Shown here piece after piece: positions 49,729-58,595 of a DNA stretch of 64,000 nucleotides. The position numbers and the translations under genes were made by a program. The stretch covers positions 21,097 through 85,096 of the forward strand of contig JAHJRK010000203.1 in the NCBI GenBank assembly GCA_018830925.1, in the 5' to 3' direction. The stretch comes from Pseudomonadota bacterium (GTDB taxonomy: Bacteria; Desulfobacterota; Desulfobacteria; Desulfobacterales; RPRI01). The first letter of the stretch is position 1. Every line of letters begins with the position of its first letter. The notes below the pieces were generated by a model that saw nothing but the letters and a program-made list of their open reading frames with translations, was not told where the DNA came from and did no database searches.

Positions 49729-50460
49729 ATGAATGCAAAAAACATTGTATCATTATTAATTATGCTGGTTTTGTTAACAGGCTGTGCCGCCGGTTTCCAG
49801 AATATCGGGCTTTCGGCAAAGGGCGAAGAAAATGACACTACCCGTGGAATGAGTCAGCCTGTCCATCAATCTTTGGAAAAATCGGAAGGGTCTTTATGGT
49901 CGGAAACCGGTGGGGTCACATTTTTTTCGGACAGTCGTGCAAGACAGGTGGGTGATATCGTCATCATAAGGATCGTTGAAGATCCCGAGGCGGTACTGAA
50001 CGCAAATACCAAAACGAGCCGGACTTCAGGCATAGATGCAGCGAAACTGGATGTTTTAAGTGTTTTGAAGAACCTTGCGACAAAAAACAAGTGGATGGGG
50101 CTTCCTGCTGATCCGGCGTCGGAGGACCTTATGCTGGCGTCTCTGGGTACGAAATTCGACGGAAAAGGTACAAGCGACAGGGACGGGCACGTGAAGGCAT
50201 ATGTCTCCGCCTTGGTTGTCAAGGTATTCCCGAACGGCAATCTGCTTGTCAACGGTAAGAGGGAAATCAGGGTTAATAACGAAACGGAATATATAACACT
50301 TTCGGGTATAATAAGGGTCGGTGATATCAGTCCGTCCAATGAGATCTCTTCGGCTTATGTGGCCGATGCGAGGATTGCATATTCCGGAACAGGCCCGGTG
50401 GGGGATAAACAGAAACCGGGATGGTTGATGGGAGCTATTGATTATGTCTGGCCGTTTTAA
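49729..50460 (+). CDS. flgH: Flagellar L-ring lipoprotein FlgH
   Basis: A 243-residue outer-membrane lipoprotein. The lipobox 'VLLTGCAAG' places the lipid Cys near residue 19. 'SLWSETGGVTFFSDSRARQV' and 'GDIVIIRIVEDPEAVLNANT', then 'VFPNGNLLVNGKREIRVNNE', are FlgH signatures. It shows that the organism has an outer membrane (L ring). The end overlaps flgI by 17 bases. Confidence 0.96.
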   Translation: MNAKNIVSLLIMLVLLTGCAAGFQNIGLSAKGEENDTTRGMSQPVHQSLEKSEGSLWSETGGVTFFSDSRARQVGDIVIIRIVEDPEAVLNANTKTSRTSGIDAAKLDVLSVLKNLATKNKWMGLPADPASEDLMLASLGTKFDGKGTSDRDGHVKAYVSALVVKVFPNGNLLVNGKREIRVNNETEYITLSGIIRVGDISPSNEISSAYVADARIAYSGTGPVGDKQKPGWLMGAIDYVWPF

Positions 50461-51610
50461 AATATTATTCTTATCGGTGATGGCGCTGAGTTTACTGTTC
50501 CCTTCCGTGGTTCTATCCGCACGGATAAAGGATCTGGCTTCGATTAAAGGGATCAGGACTAACCAGCTTTTCGGGTATGGCCTGGTCATCGGTCTCAACG
50601 GCAGCGGGGACAAGGGGGGCACCGGTTTTACCATTCAGGCGCTGGCAAACATGATGGAAAAAATGGGAATACGGGTTAACCCCCTGGATGTAAAGGTCAA
50701 TAACGTTGCTGCGGTAATGGTAAACGCGGAACTCCCGCCCTTTGCCCGGATCGGAAAAAATATAGACGTAACGATATCATCCATCGGAGATGCCAAAAGC
50801 CTCCAGGGTGGAACACTCCTGCTCACTCCGTTGAAAGGAGTTGACGGCAGGGTATATGCACTGGCCCAGGGTCCGATTATCGTCGGCGGATATGAAGCCG
50901 GGGGCGACGCAGGTGGCGGAGTCACGAAGAATCATCCCACTGTCGGCAGGATAAGCAACGGCGCTTCGGTTGAGAAAGAGGTCCTCGTGTCGCTGGAAGA
51001 TAAAAAAGAGCTGATCCTTATGCTGGAAAATCCGGATTTTGTAACTGCCACAAGAGTTTCGGAAGCGATCAAGACTCATTTCGGAGAAGACATTGCCAAA
51101 CCCGTGGATTCAGGTACTCTAAAAATAAAGATTCCTGAAGTGTTTCAGAACGATGTGGTCCGCCTGATTGCACAATTGGGCAACCTTGATGTCACGCCCG
51201 ATATGGTCGCCAGGGTTATTGTAAACGAGAAAACCGGCACGGTGGTGATCGGAGAGAATGTCAGGATTTCGATTGTTGCCATTGCCCATGGAAACCTTAA
51301 CATACAGATAAAAGAGTCTAAGGATGTTTCACAACCGATGCCTTTTGGAGTCTCCCGGTCTGTCGGAAATCCCGTACAGATGGAAAAAGGCACGGTCGTT
51401 GCGCCAGGCGGAGCGACTGTTGTGACACCCGATACGGACATAAATGTCAAAGAGGAAAAAGCCCGACTGCTTTTGCTCGAGAGCGGAAGAACCGTAGGAG
51501 AACTGGTGCGAGCCCTGAATGCAATCGGTGTTACTCCCAGGGACCTCATTACCATACTTCAGACGATTAAAGCGGCAGGAGCTCTCCAGGCCGAGCTGGA
51601 AATAATTTAG
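50444..51610 (+). CDS. flgI: Flagellar P-ring protein FlgI
   Basis: A 388-residue periplasmic ring protein with signal peptide (about 1-25, ending 'VVLSA'). 'RIKDLASIKGIRTNQLFGYG', 'LVIGLNGSGDKGG', 'VNNVAAVMVNAELPPFARIG' and 'VGELVRALNAIGVTPRDLIT' are clear FlgI segments. Start at ATG 50444 (a TTG lies six bases before). Full length. Confidence 0.97.
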   Translation: MSGRFKILFLSVMALSLLFPSVVLSARIKDLASIKGIRTNQLFGYGLVIGLNGSGDKGGTGFTIQALANMMEKMGIRVNPLDVKVNNVAAVMVNAELPPFARIGKNIDVTISSIGDAKSLQGGTLLLTPLKGVDGRVYALAQGPIIVGGYEAGGDAGGGVTKNHPTVGRISNGASVEKEVLVSLEDKKELILMLENPDFVTATRVSEAIKTHFGEDIAKPVDSGTLKIKIPEVFQNDVVRLIAQLGNLDVTPDMVARVIVNEKTGTVVIGENVRISIVAIAHGNLNIQIKESKDVSQPMPFGVSRSVGNPVQMEKGTVVAPGGATVVTPDTDINVKEEKARLLLLESGRTVGELVRALNAIGVTPRDLITILQTIKAAGALQAELEII

Positions 51611-51621
51611 AGGAGAAGGGT

Positions 51622-51906
51622 ATGATTATTAAGGATGCCGGACCGGTTCCCATTTCAGTAAACAATCAGACGGAAGCTTCTAAGGAAAAGCTGAAAAAGG
51701 CGTGCGCGGATTTTGAGTCGATTTTCCTGTCTTATATGCTCAAGACGATGCGAGCGAGCTCTTCGGAGCCTGGTCTGGTCGGCAAAAGCCATGAGAGTAA
51801 AATACTATATGCAATGTATGATGAAAAGCTGAGTGAAGAAATCGCAGGCAGCGGGGGAATAGGACTCGCGAACATACTTTTGGAGAAGCTTAAGAATAGG
51901 CTGTAG
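51622..51906 (+). CDS. flgJ: Rod-binding protein FlgJ (N-terminal domain only)
   Basis: A 94-residue protein equal to the rod-binding half of FlgJ: 'LKKACADFESIFLSYMLKTM' and 'HESKILYAMYDEKLSEEIAG', then 'GGIGLANILLEKLKN'. The peptidoglycan hydrolase half of enterobacterial FlgJ is absent, as in many Deltaproteobacteria, so another wall-cutting enzyme must act with it. GAGGAGAAGG precedes the ATG. Confidence 0.94.
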   Translation: MIIKDAGPVPISVNNQTEASKEKLKKACADFESIFLSYMLKTMRASSSEPGLVGKSHESKILYAMYDEKLSEEIAGSGGIGLANILLEKLKNRL

Positions 51907-51965
51907 GCTGAAGGTGGAAGGCTGAAGGTTCAAGGTGGAAAGTTCAAGGTGAAAGGTTCAAGGGT
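51896..51965. repeat. Family D-related array after flgJ
   Basis: 'taggctgtaggctgaaggtg' then 'gttcaaggtggaaagttcaa' repeats. The gap to flgN (51907-52055) holds no flgM gene. Confidence 0.75.
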
Positions 51966-52055
51966 AATGGCCTTGAGATGTTTTACAGCATTCAGTCTAT
52001 CTTTTGTTAAGGTTTGGGCTTAATATACCGATAAATAACCCAGGGAGTTCATTTT

Positions 52056-52541
52056 ATGGAAGAGACGATTGTGGAGTTTCTTGAAAAAAGCTTGTACGAA
52101 AAGATATTTCTTTATAATGACCTGCTTTTTTGCTTTAAAAAGGAAAAAGACGCATTGGCCAATATGGATATGGACAACCTGTGGAATATATCAAAGGAAA
52201 AAGATGAACTCTGTTCAAAGATAGAGTCCATCAGACAGAAGATGTTTTCTGCAGCTGGTTCGGAAGCCGATCAGCAGCAATTTGCCCCGGTCATGATAAT
52301 GGACCTTGTCCCGGAAAAGAACCGGTCGAAATTCCACGAACTATATTCTACGCTGCGAAAGTTGAAAAACGAGATCGATGTCATGCGTGAATTAAATATG
52401 AATACCGTGGATCATTCACTGAAGTTTCTTGATGAAATCATATCAATCATTACAGGCCAGGTTCAGCAGAATGTAATATATAACGGCAGGTGCCGGCTGA
52501 ACCAATCAAGAAGCAACATGATATTGAGCAGGGAGGTCTGA
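52056..52541 (+). CDS. flgN: Flagellar chaperone FlgN
   Basis: A 161-residue all-helical protein. 'EFLEKSLYEKIFLYNDLLFC', 'ISKEKDELCSKIESIRQKM' and 'MRELNMNTVDHSLKFLDEII' follow the FlgN pattern, the export chaperone for the hook-filament junction proteins FlgK and FlgL, both encoded next. Identity is moderate, context strong. The gene ends three bases before flgK's ATG. Confidence 0.85.
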   Translation: MEETIVEFLEKSLYEKIFLYNDLLFCFKKEKDALANMDMDNLWNISKEKDELCSKIESIRQKMFSAAGSEADQQQFAPVMIMDLVPEKNRSKFHELYSTLRKLKNEIDVMRELNMNTVDHSLKFLDEIISIITGQVQQNVIYNGRCRLNQSRSNMILSREV

Positions 52542-52543
52542 TC

Positions 52544-54334
52544 ATGTCAAGTCTGGGACTGGTATTTGATATCGCCAAAGATGCTTTGTCCGCCCAGCGT
52601 TATGGTCTGGACGTAACGGCTCATAATATTGCCAATGTAAATACCCCCGGTTATTCCAGGCAGAATCCGGTTTACGAGGCGAAAATTCCCACGGGTTACG
52701 GCGAATTGCTTTTTGGCCGGGGGGTTGACACCAGCACAGTGATGAGGACTTCCGACCAGTTTGTTGAAAACCGGCTCATGCAGCAACAGTCGGGCCTGCT
52801 CTACTCCAAAGAGATGGAGAGCTATGTAAAAATTCTCGAGGGGATCTTTAACGAAAATTCGCAGACCGGTATCAGTAGCCTGATGGCCGGATTCTGGAAT
52901 CTGTGGCAGGATATTTCAAACAATCCGTCCGGCTCTTCCGAACGTAGCGCCCTTTATGAATACAGTGTCCAGTTGTCGGAGCAACTGAATTTGCTTGATA
53001 CGGAAATGAATCAACTCGAAATTGATTTGACCAATGCTGTAGCTGGGGGGATCGGCAAAATCAATCAGATCACCAGCGAAATTGCAGAAATCAATAGACA
53101 AATTCCCGGAATGGAAACAGGCAGTATCGCCAACGACTTAAGGGATAAGCGAAACGAGCTGCTATCGGAGCTTTCCGGATACATTGATACGAAATCCTTT
53201 GAGCAGGAGAACGGATCCCTCACGATTGTCACAGCCAGGGGGTGCGTCCTGGTCAGCGGAACCAACAGCTATGATTTGACTCTCGGAGGCACAAACGGAA
53301 ACAGAGTGTTGTGGCAGGGTTCCGGCGGAAATAATACAGACATTACAAGCTATATCGGCAATGGGAAACTGGGCGGATGGCTTGACATGCGCGACCAGAT
53401 CCTTGCCAAATATGAACTGGATCTCGATGCTTTTGCCAAAGAACTTGCCTGGTCCGTAAACCTGAAGCACAGCCAGGGGATCGGTCTTGCGGCTTTATCC
53501 ACGGTTACGGGAACATACGCGGTTACAACTCCTGCTGCTGCGATCACTGCAAGTGGCTTATCCTACCAGGATAAAGTTGATGACAGTAACAAGACCTTCA
53601 ATATATGGCTGTATGATGCTGCTGGTGATCCGTACGACTCTGATCCTGGCGCTCCCGGGCTTCAGGGCAATCCTATCACCATCACTGTAACGTCGGGCAT
53701 GACAATAAATGGGTTAGTGGCTGCGATTAATGGCGGCACAGGAATACAGGCATCTCTTAATAGTCAAAATCGAATGGCTATAAGCATAGATGCTGCAGTA
53801 ATACCATCGGGCACCTTTGCCTTTTCAGATGACACGAGCAATGTATTGGCCGCTCTCGGCATCAATACTTTTTTTTCGGGATCGAGCGCCGGCAATATCG
53901 CAGTGAATGACAGTATCGGTTCTGATATCAATCTGATAGCCGCGGCCCGGATCAATGCAGACGGGTCATTTGCCGCAGGAGACAACCGGAACGCAATGGC
54001 CGTTTCCGACATTCAATACGCGTCCCAGAGTATCTCACGCTGGACATGCGACAGGATCAATGGAAATACTGAAGGCAGCACTACTTCAAGCCTTGAAGAC
54101 TATTATCACTCCATGGTCGGTTCCATCGGAATCGCCTCGGCCGGCATTTCGAGGAATAAATCTTTTAACGAAGTGATGGTAAGTAAATTGGGCGACATAC
54201 GCGACGGCATTTCCGCAGTATCGCTTGATGAAGAAATGACCAACCTTATTAAATTCCAGCAGGCATATGCCGCGGCGGCAAAACTTATCAGTACCGCGGA
54301 CGAAATGCTTGATACACTGCTAAGCGTGAAGTAA
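52544..54334 (+). CDS. flgK: Hook-filament junction protein FlgK
   Basis: A 596-residue junction protein. N-terminal 'LSAQRYGLDVTAHNIANVNT' with 'PGYSRQNPVYEAKIP', the D1 part 'GISSLMAGFWNLWQDISNNP', and the C-terminal helix 'EEMTNLIKFQQAYAAAAKLI' are FlgK hallmarks. The ATG at 52544 follows GGGAGGT; an in-frame ATG at 52490 lies in flgN. The middle (about 330-480) is a larger, Ala/Gly/Asp-rich variable domain. Confidence 0.97.
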   Translation: MSSLGLVFDIAKDALSAQRYGLDVTAHNIANVNTPGYSRQNPVYEAKIPTGYGELLFGRGVDTSTVMRTSDQFVENRLMQQQSGLLYSKEMESYVKILEGIFNENSQTGISSLMAGFWNLWQDISNNPSGSSERSALYEYSVQLSEQLNLLDTEMNQLEIDLTNAVAGGIGKINQITSEIAEINRQIPGMETGSIANDLRDKRNELLSELSGYIDTKSFEQENGSLTIVTARGCVLVSGTNSYDLTLGGTNGNRVLWQGSGGNNTDITSYIGNGKLGGWLDMRDQILAKYELDLDAFAKELAWSVNLKHSQGIGLAALSTVTGTYAVTTPAAAITASGLSYQDKVDDSNKTFNIWLYDAAGDPYDSDPGAPGLQGNPITITVTSGMTINGLVAAINGGTGIQASLNSQNRMAISIDAAVIPSGTFAFSDDTSNVLAALGINTFFSGSSAGNIAVNDSIGSDINLIAAARINADGSFAAGDNRNAMAVSDIQYASQSISRWTCDRINGNTEGSTTSSLEDYYHSMVGSIGIASAGISRNKSFNEVMVSKLGDIRDGISAVSLDEEMTNLIKFQQAYAAAAKLISTADEMLDTLLSVK

Positions 54335-54339
54335 GATAC

Positions 54340-54496
54340 TGATGATTAGGTGGGTAGGCTATAGGCAGTTAGCCTGCAGAAAGATAGGCCGAAGGCTGTC
54401 CGCCACACTGTTTGGCGGATTAGACTGTAGGAATTATCCCTAAAAGCCTACAGACTAACAGTCTATAGCCTAAATACCTTCAGCCTAAACAACCTT
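54340..54496. repeat. Family D array between flgK and flgL with a family E hairpin
   Basis: Left units 'taggctataggcagttagcc', then the short hairpin 'tccgccacactgtttggcgg' (54397-54418), then 'attagactgtaggaattatc' and the right half 'gcctacagactaacagtcta'. It parallels 10930-11178 but lacks that copy's nested segment. Confidence 0.85.
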
Positions 54497-54522
54497 AGTT
54501 GTTACAATAGGAGAAGACCATT

Positions 54523-55401
54523 ATGCGGGTTGCCAATAAAACCATATATGATGTCGTAAAATATAATTTGGGCAAAGCCTGTGAGGAAATGAACAACTCA
54601 AACAGAATCGTCTCTTCAGGCAAACGCATTTTAAATCTATCGGATGATCCGGTCGGACTTACACAGTCCCTGAAGATCAAATCAACGCTTTCAGGTCTCG
54701 ATCAGTTGGGAAGAAATATCTCAATGGGGAAATCCTGGCTTGCCTCATCCGAAAGCGCGTTGAGCCATGTGCAGGAATTGATTTCCGGTGCAAAGGCATT
54801 GAGTGTCCAGATGGCATCCGGTACTACAGGAGCCGCGCAAAGGGCATCAGCTTCACTGACCGTTCAAAACATACTGGATGAGATCGTGTCGCTGGCAAAT
54901 ACCGAGGTGGGCGGGCGATATATCTTTTCAGGATCGAAAACCGATACGGCCCCATTCAGCAGTGATGATACCAACACTATCACTTACAACGGCAACGACG
55001 AGCCGTTTGCCGTCAAAATAGGCAGGGATACAACAGTTCAGGTGGGAAAAGACGGGGATGAAGTGTTTGGAACGATTTTTAAAACCCTGAGCGATTTGAA
55101 AGTCGCCTTGAACGGCAACGATGTTCCCGGTATTCAGGCCAGCCTCACCAGCCTGACTGATCATTTCAATGAGATATCGGGCAATATATCGGATATCGGC
55201 TCTAAAATGAACCGCATGGAGATCAAGGAGAATATTTTTCAGGATTTGAAGATCACAAACACAGACAGGCTTTCGACTATTGAAGATGCTGATATCGCCG
55301 AAGCGATCATGGACCTTAAAGCAAAGGAACTTGCCTATCAGGCGGCCCTGGTATCTTCATCCAAGGTTATGCAATTGAGCCTGGTTGATTATTTGAAATA
55401 A
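54523..55401 (+). CDS. flgL: Hook-filament junction protein FlgL
   Basis: A 292-residue flagellin-like junction protein. 'MNNSNRIVSSGKRILNLSDD', 'PVGLTQSLKIKSTLSGLDQL' and 'NTEVGGRYIFSGSKTDTAPF' are FlgL signatures; the C-terminal helix ends 'ALVSSSKVMQLSLVDYL'. AGGAGAAG precedes the ATG. It connects FlgK to the filament. Confidence 0.96.
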   Translation: MRVANKTIYDVVKYNLGKACEEMNNSNRIVSSGKRILNLSDDPVGLTQSLKIKSTLSGLDQLGRNISMGKSWLASSESALSHVQELISGAKALSVQMASGTTGAAQRASASLTVQNILDEIVSLANTEVGGRYIFSGSKTDTAPFSSDDTNTITYNGNDEPFAVKIGRDTTVQVGKDGDEVFGTIFKTLSDLKVALNGNDVPGIQASLTSLTDHFNEISGNISDIGSKMNRMEIKENIFQDLKITNTDRLSTIEDADIAEAIMDLKAKELAYQAALVSSSKVMQLSLVDYLK

Positions 55402-55429
55402 ATATTTCAGGGAGTGCCATGGAAGGGCC

Positions 55430-55675
55430 ATGCTGGTTATAACACGGAAGTCAGGTGAACGGATTACGATCGGCGACGATATCGTTGTTACCGTGCTTGA
55501 AGTAAAGGGATCGCTTGTCAAACTGGGAGTTGAAGCGCCCAAGTGTATCAGCATTCACCGGCAGGAGATATACGACAGAATCCGGGAACAGAATATGGAG
55601 TCGTCGGAAATCAATGAGTCCGACCTTGGTATGGCGGTTTCCATATTAAACAAAACTCAATTGGATGGTGATTAA
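55430..55675 (+). CDS. csrA: Carbon storage/translation regulator CsrA
   Basis: An 81-residue RNA-binding repressor. 'MLVITRKSGERITIGDDIVV' and 'VKLGVEAPKCISIHRQEIYD' are the conserved strands; the tail is longer than in E. coli. In flagellated bacteria CsrA blocks flagellin mRNA and is itself held by FliW, encoded next (GTG start two bases later). Confidence 0.97.
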   Translation: MLVITRKSGERITIGDDIVVTVLEVKGSLVKLGVEAPKCISIHRQEIYDRIREQNMESSEINESDLGMAVSILNKTQLDGD

Positions 55676-55677
55676 AG

Positions 55678-56112
55678 GTGAAGATTAAAACTACGCGGTT
55701 CGGAACTATAAGCATAAAAAAGGATAAGATAATTCATATGCCTTCCGGGATGCTGGGATTTTCGGAGAAAAAGCGGTTTGTGCTGTTTCGGCATAAAGAA
55801 AATTCTCCGTTTTTCTGGTACCAGTCCGTGGATGAACCCTCGCTGGCTTTTGTGGTAACCAGCCCGTTTCTTTTTGTGCCGGAGTATTCGGTTGACGCTG
55901 ATGATGCGGCAAAGGCGATGTTCTGGAACGATGCCGTTGAAAGTGATTTGGAGTTGTATGTAGTTGCCAACATCCCCAAAGGTGAACCCGATAAAATGAC
56001 GGCCAATCTGATCGGTCCTATCCTGATAAATGTAAAAAAACGACAGGCGGTCCAGATGGTGATTTCCAACAGCCCTTATTCACATAAGTCCCCCATTGCC
56101 GCCGGAAAATAA
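55678..56112 (+). CDS. fliW: Flagellar assembly factor FliW
   Basis: A 144-residue protein with 'MPSGMLGFSEKKRFVLFRHK', 'FFWYQSVDEPSLAFVVTSPF' and 'ANLIGPILINVKKRQAVQMV', the FliW pattern. FliW binds either flagellin or CsrA to couple filament export to translation. Start is GTG at 55678. Last gene of the flagellar cluster. Confidence 0.95.
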   Translation: MKIKTTRFGTISIKKDKIIHMPSGMLGFSEKKRFVLFRHKENSPFFWYQSVDEPSLAFVVTSPFLFVPEYSVDADDAAKAMFWNDAVESDLELYVVANIPKGEPDKMTANLIGPILINVKKRQAVQMVISNSPYSHKSPIAAGK

Positions 56113-57078
56113 TGGATACACAGTTGTTGTGTCAACATGTCAAAATATTGACTACAAGTTTTGGGAATCAAGGGGGAATAAAATTGTTTGCGGCTTCGTG
56201 TAGTTACAAAAGATAAAAAATCTTCTCCGAGGATTTCCATCACTTTTTCTGCAGTATCTGCTATCCGGCCTGATATCGATCCAGCATCTCATCCAATTCT
56301 GCATAACAAGCCCGGACAGCTTCCAGTGAGCCGCTCAGATTGATAACCTGATCAGGGAAATTGATATTCAACAATTTGCAGCCGTTTAAAACCGAAATGC
56401 CGGCCACAAGGTTTAACTACCTGTATTTATCCGTAAGCGCTGTATCCATAAGTCACCTCACTTCGTCATTTGAGTATTAATTGCTCAATGATTGAGATCG
56501 GTTTTAATTGAAAAATTGCTTCCCCAAATGCCGTTATTGACAGCGGTGAACACCTCGTCTTTAAATTTTATTTTAGTTTTGAAGATGCCCGTCTGATAAG
56601 ATGCACGCACATCCGAGAAGCTTTAATTATATTATCGGTAACAAAACGAAAAATCTTTAGCTTTCGATATGTCTTAAATTTTTAGCTTTAAATATATTTT
56701 AAAGCAAAACTTGTTCCAAGATCATCACTCTTTGTACTATAATTTCAGAGTTAAAAGCTTTGATCTTACTCTATCATGTTTCAAACAGGCGCATGAGATG
56801 ACCGGCGGCTGGATTGAAAGCATAAAGGCTGTTCCGGTTAAGCGCCGCCCGAATTATATTTACCGAAAATACTGGAAAGCGCAAAACGGGAAAGCTGGGA
56901 TAAGCCTGCCGGATTAAGCTTTTTCTTGAAGGCGCAAAACACAGGTAAAGTAAGCTGTAAGATAAACAGCTTGCAAACGGCACACTCTTTGAATATATCG
57001 AGACAGACTGATGGGAAAAAGCTTTTATAGATGTTTTGCAGACTTAAGAATAAACACTCGAACGTTTGTTAGCAGTTA
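56113..57078. other. AT-rich gap after fliW
   Basis: About 0.97 kb between fliW and selC. It holds the interrupted frame at 56261-56449 (minus). A plus-strand frame at 56711-56917 ('RKYWKAQNGKAGISLPD' at its end) has no ribosome site and no recognised family and may be a decayed gene. The rest is AT-rich without visible structure. Confidence 0.6.
56261..56449 (-). pseudogene. Small reading frame interrupted by an in-frame TAG
   Basis: ATG at 56449 behind GAGGTGA begins 'MDTALTDKYR', then TAG (56419-56417), then the same frame continues 'LNLVAGISVLNGCKLLNINF' and 'PDQVINLSGSLEAVRACYAE' to 'LDEMLDRYQAG' and a TAG stop at 56261. Coding-like composition on both sides of the stop suggests a small gene broken by a nonsense change, or read-through; the family is unknown. 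Confidence 0.45.
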
Positions 57079-57176
57079 TGGCGGAAGTGCATGGGAATCG
57101 AACCCACCCGGGACGGTTTCAGCGCCCCACACCGGATTTGAAGTCCGGGAGCCCCACCAGTGAACTGTGCACTTCC
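57079..57176 (-). tRNA. selC: tRNA-Sec (selenocysteine), anticodon TCA
   Basis: Read on the minus strand: a long acceptor stem GGAAGTGCA pairing with TGCACTTCC, then an anticodon arm CCGGA-CTTCAAA-TCCGG with anticodon TCA, a long extra arm, a T arm with GGTTCGATTCC, discriminator G and encoded CCA. About 95 bases plus CCA, the size of bacterial tRNA-Sec. Its presence indicates that the organism makes selenoproteins; selA, selB and selD are not in this window. Confidence 0.95.
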
Positions 57177-57178
57177 AG

Positions 57179-57214
57179 ATTAAAAGTGGGCATATAATTA
57201 AAAGTGGGCATATA
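57179..57214. repeat. 18-bp direct repeat before selC
   Basis: 'attaaaagtgggcatata' occurs twice in tandem, just upstream of the tRNA gene in its own direction. Confidence 0.8.
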
Positions 57215-57243
57215 ATAGTAACATACATTTATTTGTCAATTAA

Positions 57244-57345
57244 ATTAATTAGGACGCCGATTTTCGCCGATACCCGCAGATAATTATTCTATCGGCTCTT
57301 TATATTAAAATCTCTAAAATCTGCGTCCGTCCGCGTCCGAAAAAG
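57244..57345 (-). repeat. 'ATCTGCG' element (family C), inverted full copy
   Basis: Minus-strand reading gives 'ggacgcggacggacgcagat', 'aaagagccgatagaataatt' and 'atctgcgggtatcggcgaaa', matching 47184-47276. Confidence 0.8.
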
Positions 57346-57381
57346 AAATTTCTATACCATTAAAATATATCGGAGTTTATT

Positions 57382-58521
57382 ATGATTAACAGAGAAAGGT
57401 TGATAGATACGTTTCGGTTTCTTGTCGGGATTGACAGTGTTTCAAGACAGGAAGGCGATATTGCGGAAGAGTTGAAAAAGATACTTGAATCAATGGGAGC
57501 GGAAACGGTTTTTGACGGAGCCGGAAAAATGACAGGAAGCAACACCGGTAACCTTATCGCGAAATTCAAGGGCAATAAAAAGGTTCCGCCACTGCTCCTG
57601 AACGCTCACATGGATACTGTTGAACCCGGAAGGGGTGTTATTCCTGTTCTAAAGGACGGCGTATTTACGAGTGACGGCACGACAATACTGGGTGCGGACG
57701 ATAAAAGCGCGATTGCGGTTCTGCTGGAAGTAATGACGGTTCTTAAAGAGAAGGATATGGCTTTTGGGCCGATCGAGATGGTCCTTACAATATGTGAGGA
57801 GATCGGCCTTATGGGGGCAAAACATCTTGATATGAGTCTTGTTACTGCAAAATACGGTTACGCGCTTGATTCTACTGATACTGAAGGCATAATTACACGC
57901 GCTCCGAGCGCGAACAAGATAGAATTCAGGGTTTACGGGAGAGACGCGCATGCAGGGGCGGCTCCTGAAAAGGGAATAAATGCTATCTGGCTTGCAAGCA
58001 GGGCGATTGCTGGGCTTCAACTCGGACGGATTGATGGCGAAACGACATGTAACATAGGGATTATAAACGGCGGGATAGCGACCAATATCGTTCCTAACCT
58101 TGTTTGTGTAAAGGGGGAGGTAAGGAGCCATGATGATGAAAAACTGAAAAAAGTTACAGGCGCTATAGTTGCTGCTTTTGAAGATAGTGTGAGAAGTTAT
58201 GGAAATAATTCATCAGACGGCCTCCCTAAGGTTGATGTTATTATAGAAGATGATTTTTTCAGAACAGATATTCCCGAAGATCACCCTGTGGTTGCTTTGG
58301 CTCAAAGAGCAGCCTCTAATCTCGGAAGGAAAATGATAACAAAGACCACAGGCGGAGGAGCCGATGCCAATATCTTTTTTACAAAGGGTATTATTACAGG
58401 CGTTATAGGAACAGGGATGCGCGATATGCATACGGTACGGGAATCGGTCAAAGTTGACGATATGGTGAAGACCGGAGAGCTTCTGCTTGAGATAATAAGG
58501 CTTCATACGATGACAGGCTAA
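57382..58521 (+). CDS. M20-family metallopeptidase (PepT-like)
   Basis: A 379-residue zinc aminopeptidase-type protein. Metal and catalytic residues are visible: His76 and Asp78 in 'LLNAHMDTVEPG', Asp106 in 'LGADDKSAIAV', Glu139/Glu140 in 'ICEEIGLMG', Asp163 in 'YALDSTD' and His in 'RDMHTVRE'. The lid domain starts 'KIEFRVYGRDAHAGAAPEKG'. It is closest to the PepT-like group (tripeptidase-like), but the substrate is not determined. CGGAG precedes the ATG. Confidence 0.9.
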   Translation: MINRERLIDTFRFLVGIDSVSRQEGDIAEELKKILESMGAETVFDGAGKMTGSNTGNLIAKFKGNKKVPPLLLNAHMDTVEPGRGVIPVLKDGVFTSDGTTILGADDKSAIAVLLEVMTVLKEKDMAFGPIEMVLTICEEIGLMGAKHLDMSLVTAKYGYALDSTDTEGIITRAPSANKIEFRVYGRDAHAGAAPEKGINAIWLASRAIAGLQLGRIDGETTCNIGIINGGIATNIVPNLVCVKGEVRSHDDEKLKKVTGAIVAAFEDSVRSYGNNSSDGLPKVDVIIEDDFFRTDIPEDHPVVALAQRAASNLGRKMITKTTGGGADANIFFTKGIITGVIGTGMRDMHTVRESVKVDDMVKTGELLLEIIRLHTMTG

Positions 58522-58565
58522 AGGCTGTAGGCTTTTAGGCTATAGGCTAATAGTCTACAGTCTAA
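58517..58565. repeat. Family D array between the peptidase gene and larC
   Basis: 'ggctaaaggctgtaggcttt' then 'aggctataggctaatagtct' and 'acagtcta'. It begins in the final codons of the peptidase gene. Confidence 0.8.
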
Positions 58566-58595
58566 GCAACCAGAGTTTTGAAAAGGAAGATATAA

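Noticed and set aside
56711..56917. 68-codon frame after fliW as a real gene
   Set aside because: No ribosome site, no recognised family; kept only as a possible decayed remnant in the description of the gap.
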